Source: Prunella strophiata
Lineage: Eukaryota > Chordata > Aves > Passeriformes > Prunellidae
Direction of reading: 5' to 3'
Assembly: GCA_036583965.1 (NCBI GenBank)
Contig: JAZBQD010000027.1
Span: forward strand, 30,511,001 to 30,575,000
Length of the DNA: 64,000 nt
The position numbers and the translations under genes are program-made. Shown piece after piece: positions 10,972 to 22,734 of the stretch. Below the pieces are notes generated by a model. That model saw nothing but the letters and a program-made list of their open reading frames with translations. It was not told where the DNA came from and searched no databases. The stretch's first letter is position 1; every line of letters starts with the position of its first letter.

Positions 10972-13025
10972 TTCCTTCCTTCCTTCCTTCCTCCTTCCTT
11001 CCTTCCTCCTTCCTTCCTTCCTTCCTTCCTTCCTTCCTTCCTTCCTTCCTTCCTTCCTCCTTCCTTCCTTCCTCCTTCCTTCCTTCCTTCCTTCCTTCCT
11101 TCCTTCCTTCCTTCCTTCCTTCCTCCTTCCTTCCTTCCTTCCTTCCTTCCTTCCTTCCTTCCTTCCTTCCTTCCTTCCTTCCTTCCTTCCTTCCTTCCTT
11201 CCTTCCTCCTTCCTTCCTTCCTCCTTCCTTCCTTCCTTCCTTCCTTCCTTCCTTCCTTCCTTCCTTCCTTCCTTCCTTCCTTCCTTCCTTCCTTCCTTCC
11301 TCCTTCCTTCCTTCCTTCCTCCTTCCTTCCTTCCTCCTTCCTTCCTTCCTTCCTTCCTTCCTTCCTTCCTTCCTTCCTTCCTCCTTCCTTCCTTCCTTCC
11401 TTCCTTCCTTCCTTCCTTCCTCCTTCCTTCCTTCCTTCCTTCCTTCCTTCCTTCCTTCCTTCCTTCCTCCTTCCTTCCTTCCTCCTTCCTTCCTTCCTCC
11501 TTCCTTCCTTCCTCCTTCCTTCCTTCCTCCTTCCTTCCTTCCTTCCTTCCTTCCTTCCTCCTTCCTTCCTTCCTTCCTCCTTCCTTCCTTCCTTCCTTCC
11601 TTCCTTCCTTCCTTCCTCCTTCCTTCCTTCCTCCTTCCTTCCTTCCTTCCTCCTTCCTTCCTTCCTCCTTCCTTCCTTCCTTCCTTCCTTCCTTCCTCCT
11701 TCCTTCCTTCCTTCCTTCCTTCCTTCCTTCCTTCCTCCTTCCTTCCTTCCTTCCTTCCTTCCTTCCTTCCTTCCTCCTTCCTTCCTTCCTTCCTTCCTTC
11801 CTTCCTTCCTCCTTCCTTCCTTCCTTCCTTCCTTCCTTCCTTCCTTCCTTCCTTCCTTCCTTCCTTCCTTCCTTCCTTCCTTCCTTCCTTCCTTCCTTCC
11901 TTCCTTCCTCCTTCCTTCCTTCCTTCCTTCCTCCTTCCTTCCTTCCTCCTTCCTTCCTTCCTTCCTTCCTTCCTTCCTTCCTTCCTCCTTCCTTCCTTCC
12001 TTCCTTCCTTCCTTCCTCCTTCCTTCCTTCCTTCCTTCCTTCCTTCCTCCTTCCTTCCTTCCTCCTTCCTTCCTTCCTCCTTCCTTCCTTCCTCCTTCCT
12101 TCCTTCCTTCCTTCCTTCCTTCCTTCCTTCCTTCCTTCCTTCCTTCCTTCCTTCCTTCCTTCCTTCCTTCCTTCCTTCCTTCCTTCCTTCCTTCCTTCCT
12201 TCCTTCCTTCCTTCCTTCCTTCCTTCCTTCCTTCCTTCCTTCCTCCTTCCTTCCTTCCTTCCTTCCTTCCTTCCTCCTTCCTTCCTTCCTCCTTCCTTCC
12301 TTCCTTCCTTCCTTCCTTCCTTCCTTCCTTCCTTCCTTCCTTCCTTCCTTCCTTCCTTCCTTCCTTCCTTCCTTCCTTCCTTCCTTCCTCCTTCCTTCCT
12401 TCCTCCTTCCTTCCTTCCTTCCTTCCTTCCTTCCTTCCTTCCTTCCTTCCTTCCTTCCTTCCTTCCTTCCTCCTTCCTTCCTTCCTTCCTCCTTCCTTCC
12501 TTCCTCCTTCCTTCCTTCCTCCTTCCTTCCTTCCTTCCTTCCTTCCTTCCTTCCTTCCTTCCTTCCTTCCTTCCTTCCTTCCTTCCTTCCTTCCTCCTTC
12601 CTTCCTTCCTTCCTTCCTTCCTTCCTTCCTTCCTTCCTTCCTTCCTTCCTTCCTTCCTTCCTTCCTTCCTTCCTTCCTTCCTTCCTTCCTTCCTTCCTTC
12701 CTCCTTCCTTCCTTCCTTCCTTCCTTCCTTCCTTCCTTCCTTCCTTCCTTCCTTCCTTCCTTCCTTCCTTCCTTCCTTCCTCCTTCCTTCCTTCCTTCCT
12801 TCCTTCCTTCCTTCCTTCCTTCCTTCCTTCCTTCCTTCCTTCCTTCCTTCCTTCCTTCCTTCCTTCCTTCCTTCCTTCCTTCCTTCCTTCCTTCCTCCTT
12901 CCTTCCTTCCTTCCTCCTTCCTTCCTTCCTTCCTTCCTTCCTTCCTTCCTCCTTCCTTCCTTCCTTCCTTCCTTCCTTCCTTCCTTCCTTCCTTCCTTCC
13001 TTCCTTCCTTCCTTCCTTCCTTCCT
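10972..13025 (+). repeat. Long (TTCC)n polypyrimidine microsatellite
   Basis: This is 2.05 kb of almost pure TTCC on the plus strand (GGAA on the minus strand). The only variation I see is about fifty places where one T is missing, giving cctcc. Each of these shifts the phase by one base, and in clusters (for example 11,460-11,530) they make an 11-bp higher-order unit. The 4-bp unit has no stop codon in either direction, so both strands show open frames of more than 700 codons. These are artefacts. The mirror-symmetric polypurine/polypyrimidine tract is of the kind known to form intramolecular triplex (H-DNA). Confidence 0.97.
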
Positions 13026-13926
13026 GAAAATGGCATCGTTGCTAATTCAAACCTTTCTACCAAATGCTCCAGGTTTCTTTCAGCAGGAAGAGGCAAATCC
13101 TGCAATCAGAGCCTGAAAAAATTTGGTGTCAGAGCAATTTGGAGTCAAAAGTGCTTTTCAAATTGAATATATATATAATTAATGAATTCTATTTATAATT
13201 TTTGTTGCATTTGATTTGGAGAGGTTTTTTTTTTTAAATATCTGCTTTTGTAGTTTGTCTATTGAGTACGCAAACAGAAAAAAAATTGATTTTCAAGCTA
13301 CATTTTTAATGTTACTTAAAGAAAACAAGTAATAGGAATAGAAAAAGAGAGTTGGAGTGTGAATATGCATATTGGCAACATCTAAAAACCATCCCAACAC
13401 TGCTCTTATTTTTTAGTGACTTCATACTGTCAAGATAAAGCTGGTTAATTGAGATTTCCAGGATCTGAGGGTCAGGTGGTGGATTTGATCAGGCAAAAAT
13501 ACATTTCAACCTCTCCTGCTTGGTTTTTTTTCTGTCTGGTGAATTAAAAAATACATCTTACATCTACATAGTCTCACTATAGAGAAAAGACATCTGGTTG
13601 ATGGTTTTTAAAGTAGAAAGATTAAGGAGAATTTGTTTTCTTAGCTGGGGAAGAAGTGAGCAAAAACAGACAACCAAATGAAAGGAGAGAAAAGAGAATT
13701 TTAAAAAGGGAAATACTTAGAGGACAAAATTCAAAGATTTATTAGATCCCAAAGGGTCATAGAAGATTTTGTTATCTTTCTTTGCTCTGGCTACATTTCT
13801 CTTGAATTAGCAGGCTTTAAGTGAATCTAGAGCAAACTGGGGGTCGTGAAGTTCTGGGACCAAATTGGTGCTACTTGCTATTGATTAATAATAATTGTTT
13901 TTACATGGTACCACTGCCTGGTTTTA
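13026..13926. other. Spacer between the two TTCC arrays
   Basis: About 0.9 kb of unique-looking AT-rich sequence. No element or exon is recognised. Confidence 0.35.
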
Positions 13927-14114
13927 TCCTTCCTTCCTTCCTTCCTTCTTCCTTCCTTCCTTCCTTCCTTCCTTCCTTCCTTCCTTCCTTCCTTCCTTCC
14001 TTCCTTCCTTCCTTCCTTCCTTCCTTCCTTCCTTCCTTCCTTCCTTCCTTCCTTCCTTCCTTCCTTCCTTCCTTCCTTCTTCCTTCCTTCCTTCCTTCTT
14101 CCTTCCTTCCTTCC
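13927..14114 (+). repeat. Second (TTCC)n microsatellite
   Basis: 188 bp of TTCC in the same orientation as the large array. It has three interruptions (near 13,948, 14,080 and 14,098), each missing a C (cttcttcc) rather than a T. The two arrays therefore have different interruption types. Confidence 0.95.
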
Positions 14115-16957
14115 GAGAGGTTTGTGTGCTGCTTGTTTGCTCTGTTATGTGTATATATATTTTTTTTTCCTAGATATTCTAGTAAAGATCTGACATTCCT
14201 TTCCCCATATCTTTGCCTGAAACCCCCATAATTTCAAAGTTATAATAATTCAAAGGAAAGGGGGTCATACTTTTTCCATTCCAAATGAGGTTCCTGCCTT
14301 CCTTGGAAGACACCTATCTTTCAAACCAAGAACTGATCTATGAGAAAACCTTAAGTCATAACTTAAAGGACAGTACTTAAGTGTCTCTTGTGCAACAGAG
14401 CTTTCTCTCAGCTTTTCCTGAGTTTTATCACTGAAGAGGAGCAGCAGCTTTCTCGTGTCAGTCAGTACAGGCACAGCAGGTAAAATGGATTAATGAGTAT
14501 GTAATAGGCACACAACACTGTGTGGTGTTGACAAGCATCAGCATTTAGTGCCAGCCTGTCCTCAGATGGAGCAGTTCTGATCTCCACTTCAGATTTATCA
14601 ATGCAGAAGTGATCTGATCCCTTTCAGGCACAATCATGCACATGGCATGTGGAATTGGAGTGAGAAAATCCCTGCCTGTCTCTGTGTGCTCCTCCTTCCT
14701 GTCCAGCTCTCTAGGAACATGTTGCTTGCAAGAGACAACAGAATTGCTGGGAGCCACAGAAAATGAAAAATTAAAACTGAAGGCAACAAGGAGAGCAAAA
14801 CTGGTTGTTGCCTACAGGGTTTTTCTTGTGTAACATTGCCCACAGGCCAGTGGGGGCCGGGGACAGTTACTGGAGGATACACAGATGCTCAATGTCATCT
14901 GCACCAGTGAAAAGACCTCTCTGCTCAGAGTTCAGTTGGAATAATTTATTAGCACCCCAATCAGCATTTTCACCCCAGGCACTCCTAAGCAGCTGCTTGG
15001 TGTGTAATGAGCACTTAACTGCACAAACACATCTTTCCATCTGCACTCATAAATAAATCTGTGCTGCAGGATGCCCAGCGCTGGTGCTGTTGCCATAAAT
15101 CAGAACCTCTTCTTTAATTTAAGGTAACAACAGAGATTTTCATTGTCAGAAGTTTTTTGTCTTTATATAGTTCAATGGGTAAGTCAGTTTGTAGCACTCA
15201 AAACCAAACAGTGTGTGAAAAACTGAGCAAGTATCAGAATTCTTGCCTGTTACATGTAGCTTTGCTTTACAGCCTCAGAAAAGAAAGTAAAGTAGAAGAG
15301 ATATGGGGATGGGCTGTGAGGGTGATGGAGATCAAATTAATTCTTGAACATAGTAATGGAAGGCTTCTCATCTAGAAGAGGAGTGCTGGGGGTGAAACAT
15401 TCAGTGGTAGGAGGAGAAAAAGGGTCAAAATACAAAGTCTGAGAGCAGTAATTTTAGCAATATCATTACAGCACATTTAAACACAGTAAAGGGAAACGTT
15501 TTCTCGGACTGCATAATGAAACTGGGGAAATATCCATGGAAACACCCCATGGAATCTAATGCTCTAGAGAATTTGGAAAAGCTCAGAGCTGGTAAGAATG
15601 CCCTTCCTGTTCAGTCAGATGATGCCTCTCAGGCTGGAGAGCCTGAAGGGCAGACTGGACCCTTCCCTTCCTCTGTGCTCCTGTCCAAAACACAGCACTG
15701 CATTACAGAGATACTTGTTCTCTTTTCACAAAGCTTCTCATATATTCTTACTTCACCCATTGAATTCACTTGGCAAATAAACCCTTTAGTCCCCTCTACT
15801 ACATAGAGAGCTCTAGATAAATGAAAATTGAGTTTTAGCTGAGTTGTCAGTAAATGTGAGATAGATTTATCTTTGTGTGTTTTCAAGAGGTCTTATGACT
15901 TCAGGCAGTATTTTGGAGGTTTTTTATTTAAAAACTGCACATTATGTTTTGTTGTAGTTTTTTTCTTTAATCCTCTATTACTGTTGTGTATTTTGATTTT
16001 TGTTTTTCCCCTCCCCCCTCCTAAAAACTAGCTACAATATGCAATAAAATCTTGTGGAATTATATGGATTGGATAATATATAATTTAATGCAGAGAATAA
16101 ACAAAAATAGAAGGAACACTTGGTATAGCACAGAAAATCTGAGAATAAATAGACCAAGTGCAAAGATCAAAGGGATGGATACCACTGCATCATTCAGGGC
16201 TTTTTGAAACCATTAATTTGGTCATAAGGAGGATACTTCTGCCAATAAAAGGAATGCTTTTTGGACTGGAAGATAAGAGAGCAAGCAGTCATAAACAGCT
16301 GTGAGCTGTTCAGGAAGGCAGTGACAATATAATATTTAGAGTGGCAAAAAATACAAATGTTAAAAGATAAGCTTGTCCTGTTCAGAAACCCCCCAGAGTG
16401 CCATGAGAAACTGGAAACCTAACTTCTGCTGGATTCCAGTAGAATCTGTGGCCTGTGTTAAGAAAAAAGTACATGGTATGGACTGGAGATACAAGAACAA
16501 ATAATACTTGAAAAGAAGGCAATTTTGGTGAAAGAAGAACACAAAGATGGTGGTATATAAATATAATAGAGAAAAGAAACAAACAGTGCTGATGAGAGTC
16601 CAAGGAATGCTATTACTTTGTTTTGGCTAAACATGAGGAAGCAGATTTATTCATTTTTTGTAGTTGAAAAATGCATTATTCCAGTGATACAAGGTGAAGT
16701 TGAATTTTCTTACTGAGATAAGGGAACAGCTTTTAAGGACAGATGAAGGTGCTATGTTCTGAAGGTTCTATGTTCTGAAAATACTGGGAAGAAGCCTTTT
16801 CATGGGATTATGAAATGCACTTTTAAATTTTCATAGAAGAGTAACCTGAGCTGGCAAACAGAACTTCAAAAGTCCTGATGTGCATAACTGAGGTAGGTCC
16901 TGTATCTGTTTTGTGCCAGGAGGAAGGCAAGGATATCAGGGACAGGGAAGAGTGGAA
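14115..16957. other. Non-coding DNA, nothing firmly recognised
   Basis: Contains frames of 60-96 codons without family resemblance. A short direct repeat (ctatgttctgaa twice near 16,752-16,780) is the only local structure I noticed. Confidence 0.3.
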
Positions 16958-17290
16958 CTGGACACCTTCCACTAGCCCAGGTTGCTTCCAAGCCCTGTCC
17001 AGCCTGGCCTTGGGCACTTCCAGGGATCCAGGGGCAGCCACAGCTTCTCTGGGCACCCTGTGCCAGGGCCTGCCCACCCTCACAGGGAACAATTCCTTCC
17101 CAATATCTCATCTAACCCTCCTCTTCTGGCAGTGGGAAGCTGTTCCCCCTTATCCTGTCACTCCAGGCCCTTGTAAATAGTCTTTGTCCCTCTTTTTTTT
17201 GGCTTCTTCAGGCACTGGAAGGCCACAATGAGGTCATCCAAAAGCTTCTTTTCCAGGAGACTGAGCTTAACAAACCCAATTCTCTAATTT
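16958..17290 (-). mobile_element. CR1 LINE fragment
   Basis: The plus strand reads the complement of a CR1 3' region: ccaagccctgtccagcctgg, then gccacagcttctctgggcac, then attccttcccaatatctcat. It continues into the more internal sequence gcttcttttccaggagactg. The very 3' end is missing. It abuts a plus-strand CR1, giving a head-to-head pair. Confidence 0.88.
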
Positions 17291-17295
17291 ACAAG

Positions 17296-18052
17296 GCATG
17301 AGGGAAGACCCCAGGGTGCTACAGACCTGGGAGTCTAAACTCAGCACCTGGAAAGAATATGGAGAATGACACTGGCTGCTATTGGAAGGCCATTCATTGT
17401 ACAATCAACATGGGCTCCCCAAGGGCAGGTCCCACCTGACTGATCTGGTCTCCTCCTGTGATAAGGTCACAGCTCCATGCCTGAAGGAAAGACACTGCAT
17501 GTAGTTTTCCTGGTTCTTAGCAAGGATTTTGATGCTGTCCCTCACAGCATCCCTCTGGCCAAGCTGTCCATCTGTGGGATGAGCAGGTTCATGATGCATG
17601 GAGTGAAGAACCAATGTCAAATGATTGAGGAGATTTGGGACACATCTGGCTGAAGAACCCTGGGGGCAGGGGTGGAAGGCACAACCTAGTGAGAAGTGGT
17701 TGAGGACTCTTGTTTTGTCTGCTTTGGAGAAACCAAGGCTGAGGGGTCACATCATGGATCTGTGTAGCTTCCTTGGGGGACATGGAGAGGGACATGTGGC
17801 TCTGTTCTCCTGGGCCCAGAGCCATGGGAATGATTAAAGCTGTGTCAGGGGAGATCCAGACTGGATATTAGGAAGTATCAAAAGGGTTCTGTCAAGCAAT
17901 GAACAGATTTCCTCAGGAGGTGGGGGATGCCCCAAGCCTGGCAGTGACTGAGGCATTAACACATATTTTTGATCAATCCTGAAGTGCTCAGGCAGTTGGA
18001 CAGATGATCTTTGTTGGTCCCTTCCATTTGGAATTATTCTCTTCTATTCAGT
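17296..18052 (+). mobile_element. CR1 LINE copy keeping part of the reverse-transcriptase frame
   Basis: The copy begins in gaccccagggtgctacagac and continues through ggctccccaagggcaggtcc. It then encodes a recognisable CR1 reverse-transcriptase stretch, FDAVPHSIPLAKL, near 17,529-17,570; CR1 elements usually have FDTVPHSILLEKL or similar here. After about 17,610 the frame is lost and the sequence jumps to the 3' region (acatggagagggacatgtgg, then cctcaggaggtgggggatgc), ending at ggtcccttccatttgg. It is an old, internally deleted copy that cannot encode a working enzyme. Confidence 0.8.
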
Positions 18053-18203
18053 TTGATTTGATTCCCAAACCTGTACTTGTCATGTTGTTTATGAGTAGCA
18101 AGGTATTCCAGGTGACCAGATTTGTTCAGCTGGGGCTCTAGGGGTCTAATCCCATTGCAGATATCTTGTCTAGTCCTGAAAAACTCTAATTGCAGGGCTT
18201 GAA

Positions 18204-18204
<1 letters not shown>

Positions 18205-18241
<37 letters not shown>
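18205..18241. repeat. Poly-A tract, 37 A
   Basis: An uninterrupted A run. The 150 bp upstream match no repeat family known to me. Confidence 0.9.
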
Positions 18242-18243
<2 letters not shown>

Positions 18244-20802
18244 AAAACCAGTTTATGAATAGTCTCGGGAAATGCATATTTAATCTGAATAAATGCTGTC
18301 TCCTTTGCTGAAAGTGGAGATAAATAAATTCTGTGGATTACCCAAACACTCTTCTTCAGTTTTCAGTGACACATTGTTCTGCATTTCAAAGGGTTCAAGT
18401 CAAAAATAAGTCAACTGCAACATCATATAGACCCAAAACACAATGATACTGCTATTGTAGAAATCCTTTTAAAAATATATTTTGCTTGCATAGTTAAAAT
18501 TACAATAAAACACAGCTGATGACTTTTGCAAAGGTACACAAAGCAAAGCACTTGGCTTTAAATGACTGCAAGAATCCACCATTGACTAATCCTTAACAAT
18601 ATGAAATGGAATTTAAAACTGACATAAATGTAAAAGATGCTTTACAGTGGTATGGGTTTGGCTATCAATAAGAATACAGCATTCAATTATTATTTTTTTT
18701 CAAAACAAATGTTCATAGAAAAATATATTAAGTGAGGTGAGGTTATTTTGATTCATTCTCTTTTGGGTTCCTCCAGATCATTGAAGTGTGTAGCTGACTC
18801 TTAACCCCCAAAGGCTGGGTAATATGGCACATGATAAAACACAGGCACTAAAAGAAGATAATGAGGGTAATTATGTGTTTCAGTGGCCATGGCTGAAATT
18901 GGGATCATGTAACTTATCAGGCAATCTTTACTTACAAACTCACACAGGTACCAGGGGTCTGTAGAAGGCCAAGGAGAAAATCCTTGGAAACCTACAAGCA
19001 ATTAAATAATTGGCATTTTCCTAATATACAGAGACAGCTATGGATCATCCCTTATTATGATCTAGGATTATATACTAAAAATAATAATTTCTCAGTACAT
19101 TTTAATCCCCTCTTCATCTTCCACAAGCCTTTGAGATGGGCACTGGAGGTTTTGCATATTCTTCTGAAAAAAAAAAAGAAGGGCATGAGCTTCTCAGATA
19201 TTTTATTTTGGTTTTTTAAAACAAAGAATGAAGGAGTCTATAGGAATTTCAAATGTGCACACAAACAAGGCGCTTTCATGTTCACACAGGCAGAAGCAAA
19301 AACAAAAAAAAAAAAAAAAAGAATCCCTGCAGCAACTAATTCTCTGTCCTCTCATGTTGAAACTTAGAAAAAGCAGAGTCAATATCAGAGAAGTCAATTC
19401 ACAAAGAAATCTCCAACTGTCCAGTGGTGTTCTTTGTTCATAGAGATGATCAAAGCCCTGGATGGAAGAGGGAGCAGGAGCTGTCAGGAAGCAAAGCCCT
19501 GTCTCTCTGCTTTAACAGCAAAATAAATGAGCATATTCCACTTGTTCTGTCCAACATCCATCCAGGATCTCTTGTGTGACCCAGGGAGGCTCCTAAAAAG
19601 CCACAATGGAAAGTTTTCTGTAGTGGTTCCATTTAGGTTTGGGCTTTCACTGCTATAATCAGCTAGAATTGTACTGCATGGCACAATATAAATAAGTTAT
19701 TTTTCCCTTGCTGGACTGTGGCTCAACATGAAGGAGATATATCCACACCCAGTTTGCCTGGCTTTGAAGAGCCTTTGCTTAATCAAAATTTCCTGAAAAT
19801 AGATATTTATTGTTTACTTTATGTATTATATTTACAAATAAATAAATAGATACTTAAGTTTTCCTGTAACTGAAATTCCTGCATTGTAGGAGACTGCTCA
19901 GCCATTACAGATTCCTTCAAGGAGTGGGGCACTCATATTTGTGATCTTATGTTTAAAACTCTTTTTTTTTCTCTGTACATCTTTTGCTTGACTTGCATGG
20001 AATCTACTTTTTTGTTGTTGCTCTGATTTCCTCTCCCAAATCAGAATGATCAAGCCTTTAGAAGCTTATCACTGAGTAGCAAACCACCTGCAAAACTTAT
20101 ACTTGTACTTTACATCTATGAATGTGTATATAAAGATAAACTATAAACTTACATTTTACAGATATATAAAAAATGTATATATGCATATATATAATATATA
20201 TAAAAACATATTCATAATTGCCTAATACAGTTTTAATTACATTGCCTAATACGTTTTTAATAGATATTGTCTTCTTATAGAGAAAAAGCAAAAGGTAAAT
20301 ATAAAAATGTCCTCAAATTATTCTACCAAATAAAATGGTCACAAAATCATTACTATCCACCACAGAAACTACCAAAGCTGCTGCAATACCTCTGTTGACC
20401 AGACTGCCTTTAATTCCTGGGTGAAGTTTAGGAAAGAGGGGGAAAAAAGGAGAAAAAATTGAATGGGACAGTATTGTTCATGAAGAGAGTGCTAGAGATG
20501 AAAACAAAAAAACATTTATACTGAGCTTTTCTTAAACAACATTAAGCCTAGACTTAGAATTAATTCTAGACCAGCTTCATCATTTTTTCTACAGTGTTTC
20601 ACAATTACAGAAACCTTTAAACATTAACAGATGACAGAGCCCCAGTGAGACATCAGAAATAGGCTTTTAGCTGTGCTGCTTGACACAGGCAGCCTGGCCC
20701 ACTAAAGCAGGAAGCTGGGACAAAATCCCAGCCTCACAGGGACATATGCATGGAACAGCAACTGAGAGAACCCAAAGTTTTCCTGATAAGACTGCATGCA
20801 TA
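18242..20802. other. AT-rich non-coding DNA
   Basis: Includes a poly-A run near 19,303-19,320 and an alternating TA stretch near 20,160-20,205. No gene or transposon was recognised. Confidence 0.3.
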
Positions 20803-20905
20803 AGTAAAATAAAATAAAATAAAATAAAATAAAATAAAATAAAATAAATAAAATTAAATTAAATTAAATAAATAAATTAAATTAAATTAAATTAAATTAA
20901 AATTA
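20803..20905. repeat. (AAAAT)n / (TAAAT)n AT microsatellite
   Basis: Pentanucleotide repeats of the form taaaataaaataaaat pass into attaaattaaattaaata. A few tetranucleotide steps mark the change of register. Confidence 0.92.
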
Positions 20906-21549
20906 CAATTAATAGATATTCTGATTTTAAAAATTTTATTAATTATCACTTTGCATGTCTGTAGCGCACCATAAGCTCTAAGGGCTCAGGGTGAAGGGCA
21001 GTGTGTTGTACAATCTCCTTGACTTTCCTCTCAAAGCTGAGATCTGAGCACCTGATTTAGGTGTGTGCATGAACCAGGGACAGAAAAAAAAGAGATCTTA
21101 GCAGTTTGGAATAATTTTTTGTGGTCTTATGTGTCTGTTTTAAAAAACTTTCACGAACATCTGCCTAAGACATATGAAATGTGTTTAATTGTACCAGCTG
21201 GGTTCTTTTCAATAAGAAATTGGAGCTAATCAAGTCTGCCATTATCTGCTGAAGATGCCAGAGGCTTCCTTGTTCTTTTATTCTTCCTTCTAAATTGGGA
21301 GAGGGTGACTGAATCTCCTTTGTATAATTTTCTGTTGCTGCCAGAATGTTTACAATTTATCCTTAATTAACCACAAAATGATTCTGTAATCAGTGGCAAA
21401 GTTCAAAACTGTAATAAGTAGGCTTTTTGTGAGTATATTTTTAAATTAATTCATTGTGGTTTGTTCTCAAGCCTTCTATGGTTTGCAGAAGTGGAAAAAG
21501 CTGATAAATTTCAGCATAATCTGGAAGGGATGATGTACCAAATTACAGG
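20906..21549. other. Non-coding DNA, nothing recognised
   Basis: No repeat family or exon-like frame is supported. Confidence 0.35.
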
Positions 21550-21716
21550 GTCAGGGAATCACAGGATGGTTTGGGTTTCCCTGGAATTGTTCCAGGCCAA
21601 CTTTGATGGGGCTTGGAGCAACCTGGGCTAGTGGAAGGTGTCCCTGCCCATGGCAGGGGTGGCACTGGATGGACTTTAAGGTCCCTTCCAACTCCAAAGC
21701 ATTCTGGAGTTCTGTG
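21550..21716 (+). mobile_element. CR1 3' fragment with a short inverted CR1 tag in front
   Basis: From about 21,584 the text is a plus-strand CR1: gatggggcttggagcaacct, tgtccctgcccatggcagg, aaggtcccttccaactcc. Just before it (21,552-21,572) is aatcacaggatggtttgggt, the complement of a CR1 terminus. This resembles 5' inversion during LINE insertion or two separate insertions. Confidence 0.82.
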
Positions 21717-22157
21717 ATATTTCAAAGCATCAAGGATATGTTTCTAAATCCATCAGAAATGCCCTAAATCTGTATAGAGATATTTTAAATAGGGAACATT
21801 GTGGTCAGTGTTGGGAGCTCTGACCAACAGCTGAGCACTGGGAAACACAGAGCAAATGCACTATAGTGAGAACAGGACATTTTTGACACATGGCAAGAAT
21901 TAAACCTCCCCAACAGCTCTTTTCATTCTCTGTATGAAGGTCTCTGTGCAGTGGATTGGTCAGGCTAGGACACAGCACCTGGAATTGGCTGAAAATGATC
22001 CAGGTTGCATTCAAACTAAAGCAAGCAGACAATTATCAGATGTCTGTCGGTGTGAATTCATATGAAAAATATTCAACATTTATTTCCTGAGATGTAGTAA
22101 TAAATTTTGGCTGAATGAAACCATTATTGGTGCATTTTTTTCTTGTGTTCCTTACTG

Positions 22158-22734
22158 TCAGAATGTTGAGTTTTATCTTCTTTTTGCCAGGGTCGGGATT
22201 AAATGCTCGAGACAATATTTCTTGTTGGGACTCAGATGTTTATTAGTTCTTATCTATGTTACAGTCTCACAAACCCTGAGTTCTACAGCACTTCACTCCA
22301 AAAAACTAAAAATGGAGCCATATCTCTCTCTACAAGGCCTTTTAAGGATGAACTGTCTAATTAAGAAATGACACCTGAATTATTTTTACTTTTAACCCGA
22401 TGACCAGCCACCGTTGCCCGCAATGTGGACTTTTTTTCCAAATATACAAAACCATCCAAACCTATGGAGAAGAAGGTGAAGAAAGACCAGCCTTTGCCCT
22501 AAAACCTCCATCTTGCTTTATATATATTACTATATTCTAAAACCTTAAACTCTGAGTTTTCCACCCTGTGATATTACACACTTCTATTCAAACTCCACAC
22601 CCATAATCCCAGTTAATTTTAATTTTGGAAGCCTTCTCCATGGCCTCAGGTCAAATGCAGTGTTCTCTTGGGGGTCAGTGCCTGTCAGCTCAGAAAGTCT
22701 AAAATTCTCACTAACCAGGGTTCCAACATCAGAA
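22158..22734 (-). mobile_element. Solo LTR, copy 1 (LTR 22164-22728) with 6-bp TSD
   Basis: The 565-bp element starts TGTTGAG and ends CCAACA, so the termini are the inverted repeats TGTTG/CAACA. It is flanked by tcagaa at 22,158-22,163 and again at 22,729-22,734, a 6-bp target-site duplication. Read on the minus strand it has a TATA box (TATATAAAG, 22,516-22,524) and, about 280 bp downstream, an AATAAA signal (22,239-22,244), as expected for U3-R-U5. No internal retroviral genes flank it, so it is a solo LTR left by recombination. A related copy is at 58,670-59,252. Confidence 0.85.

Noticed and set aside
10901..13166. 734- and 753-codon frames of GRKE or SFLP repeats on opposite strands
   Set aside because: Both are translations of the TTCC microsatellite. 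A real protein would not be open on both strands over the same 2 kb.
20160..20210. TA-rich stretch resembling a promoter
   Set aside because: It is a simple alternating TA sequence without an initiator or flanking transcript evidence.
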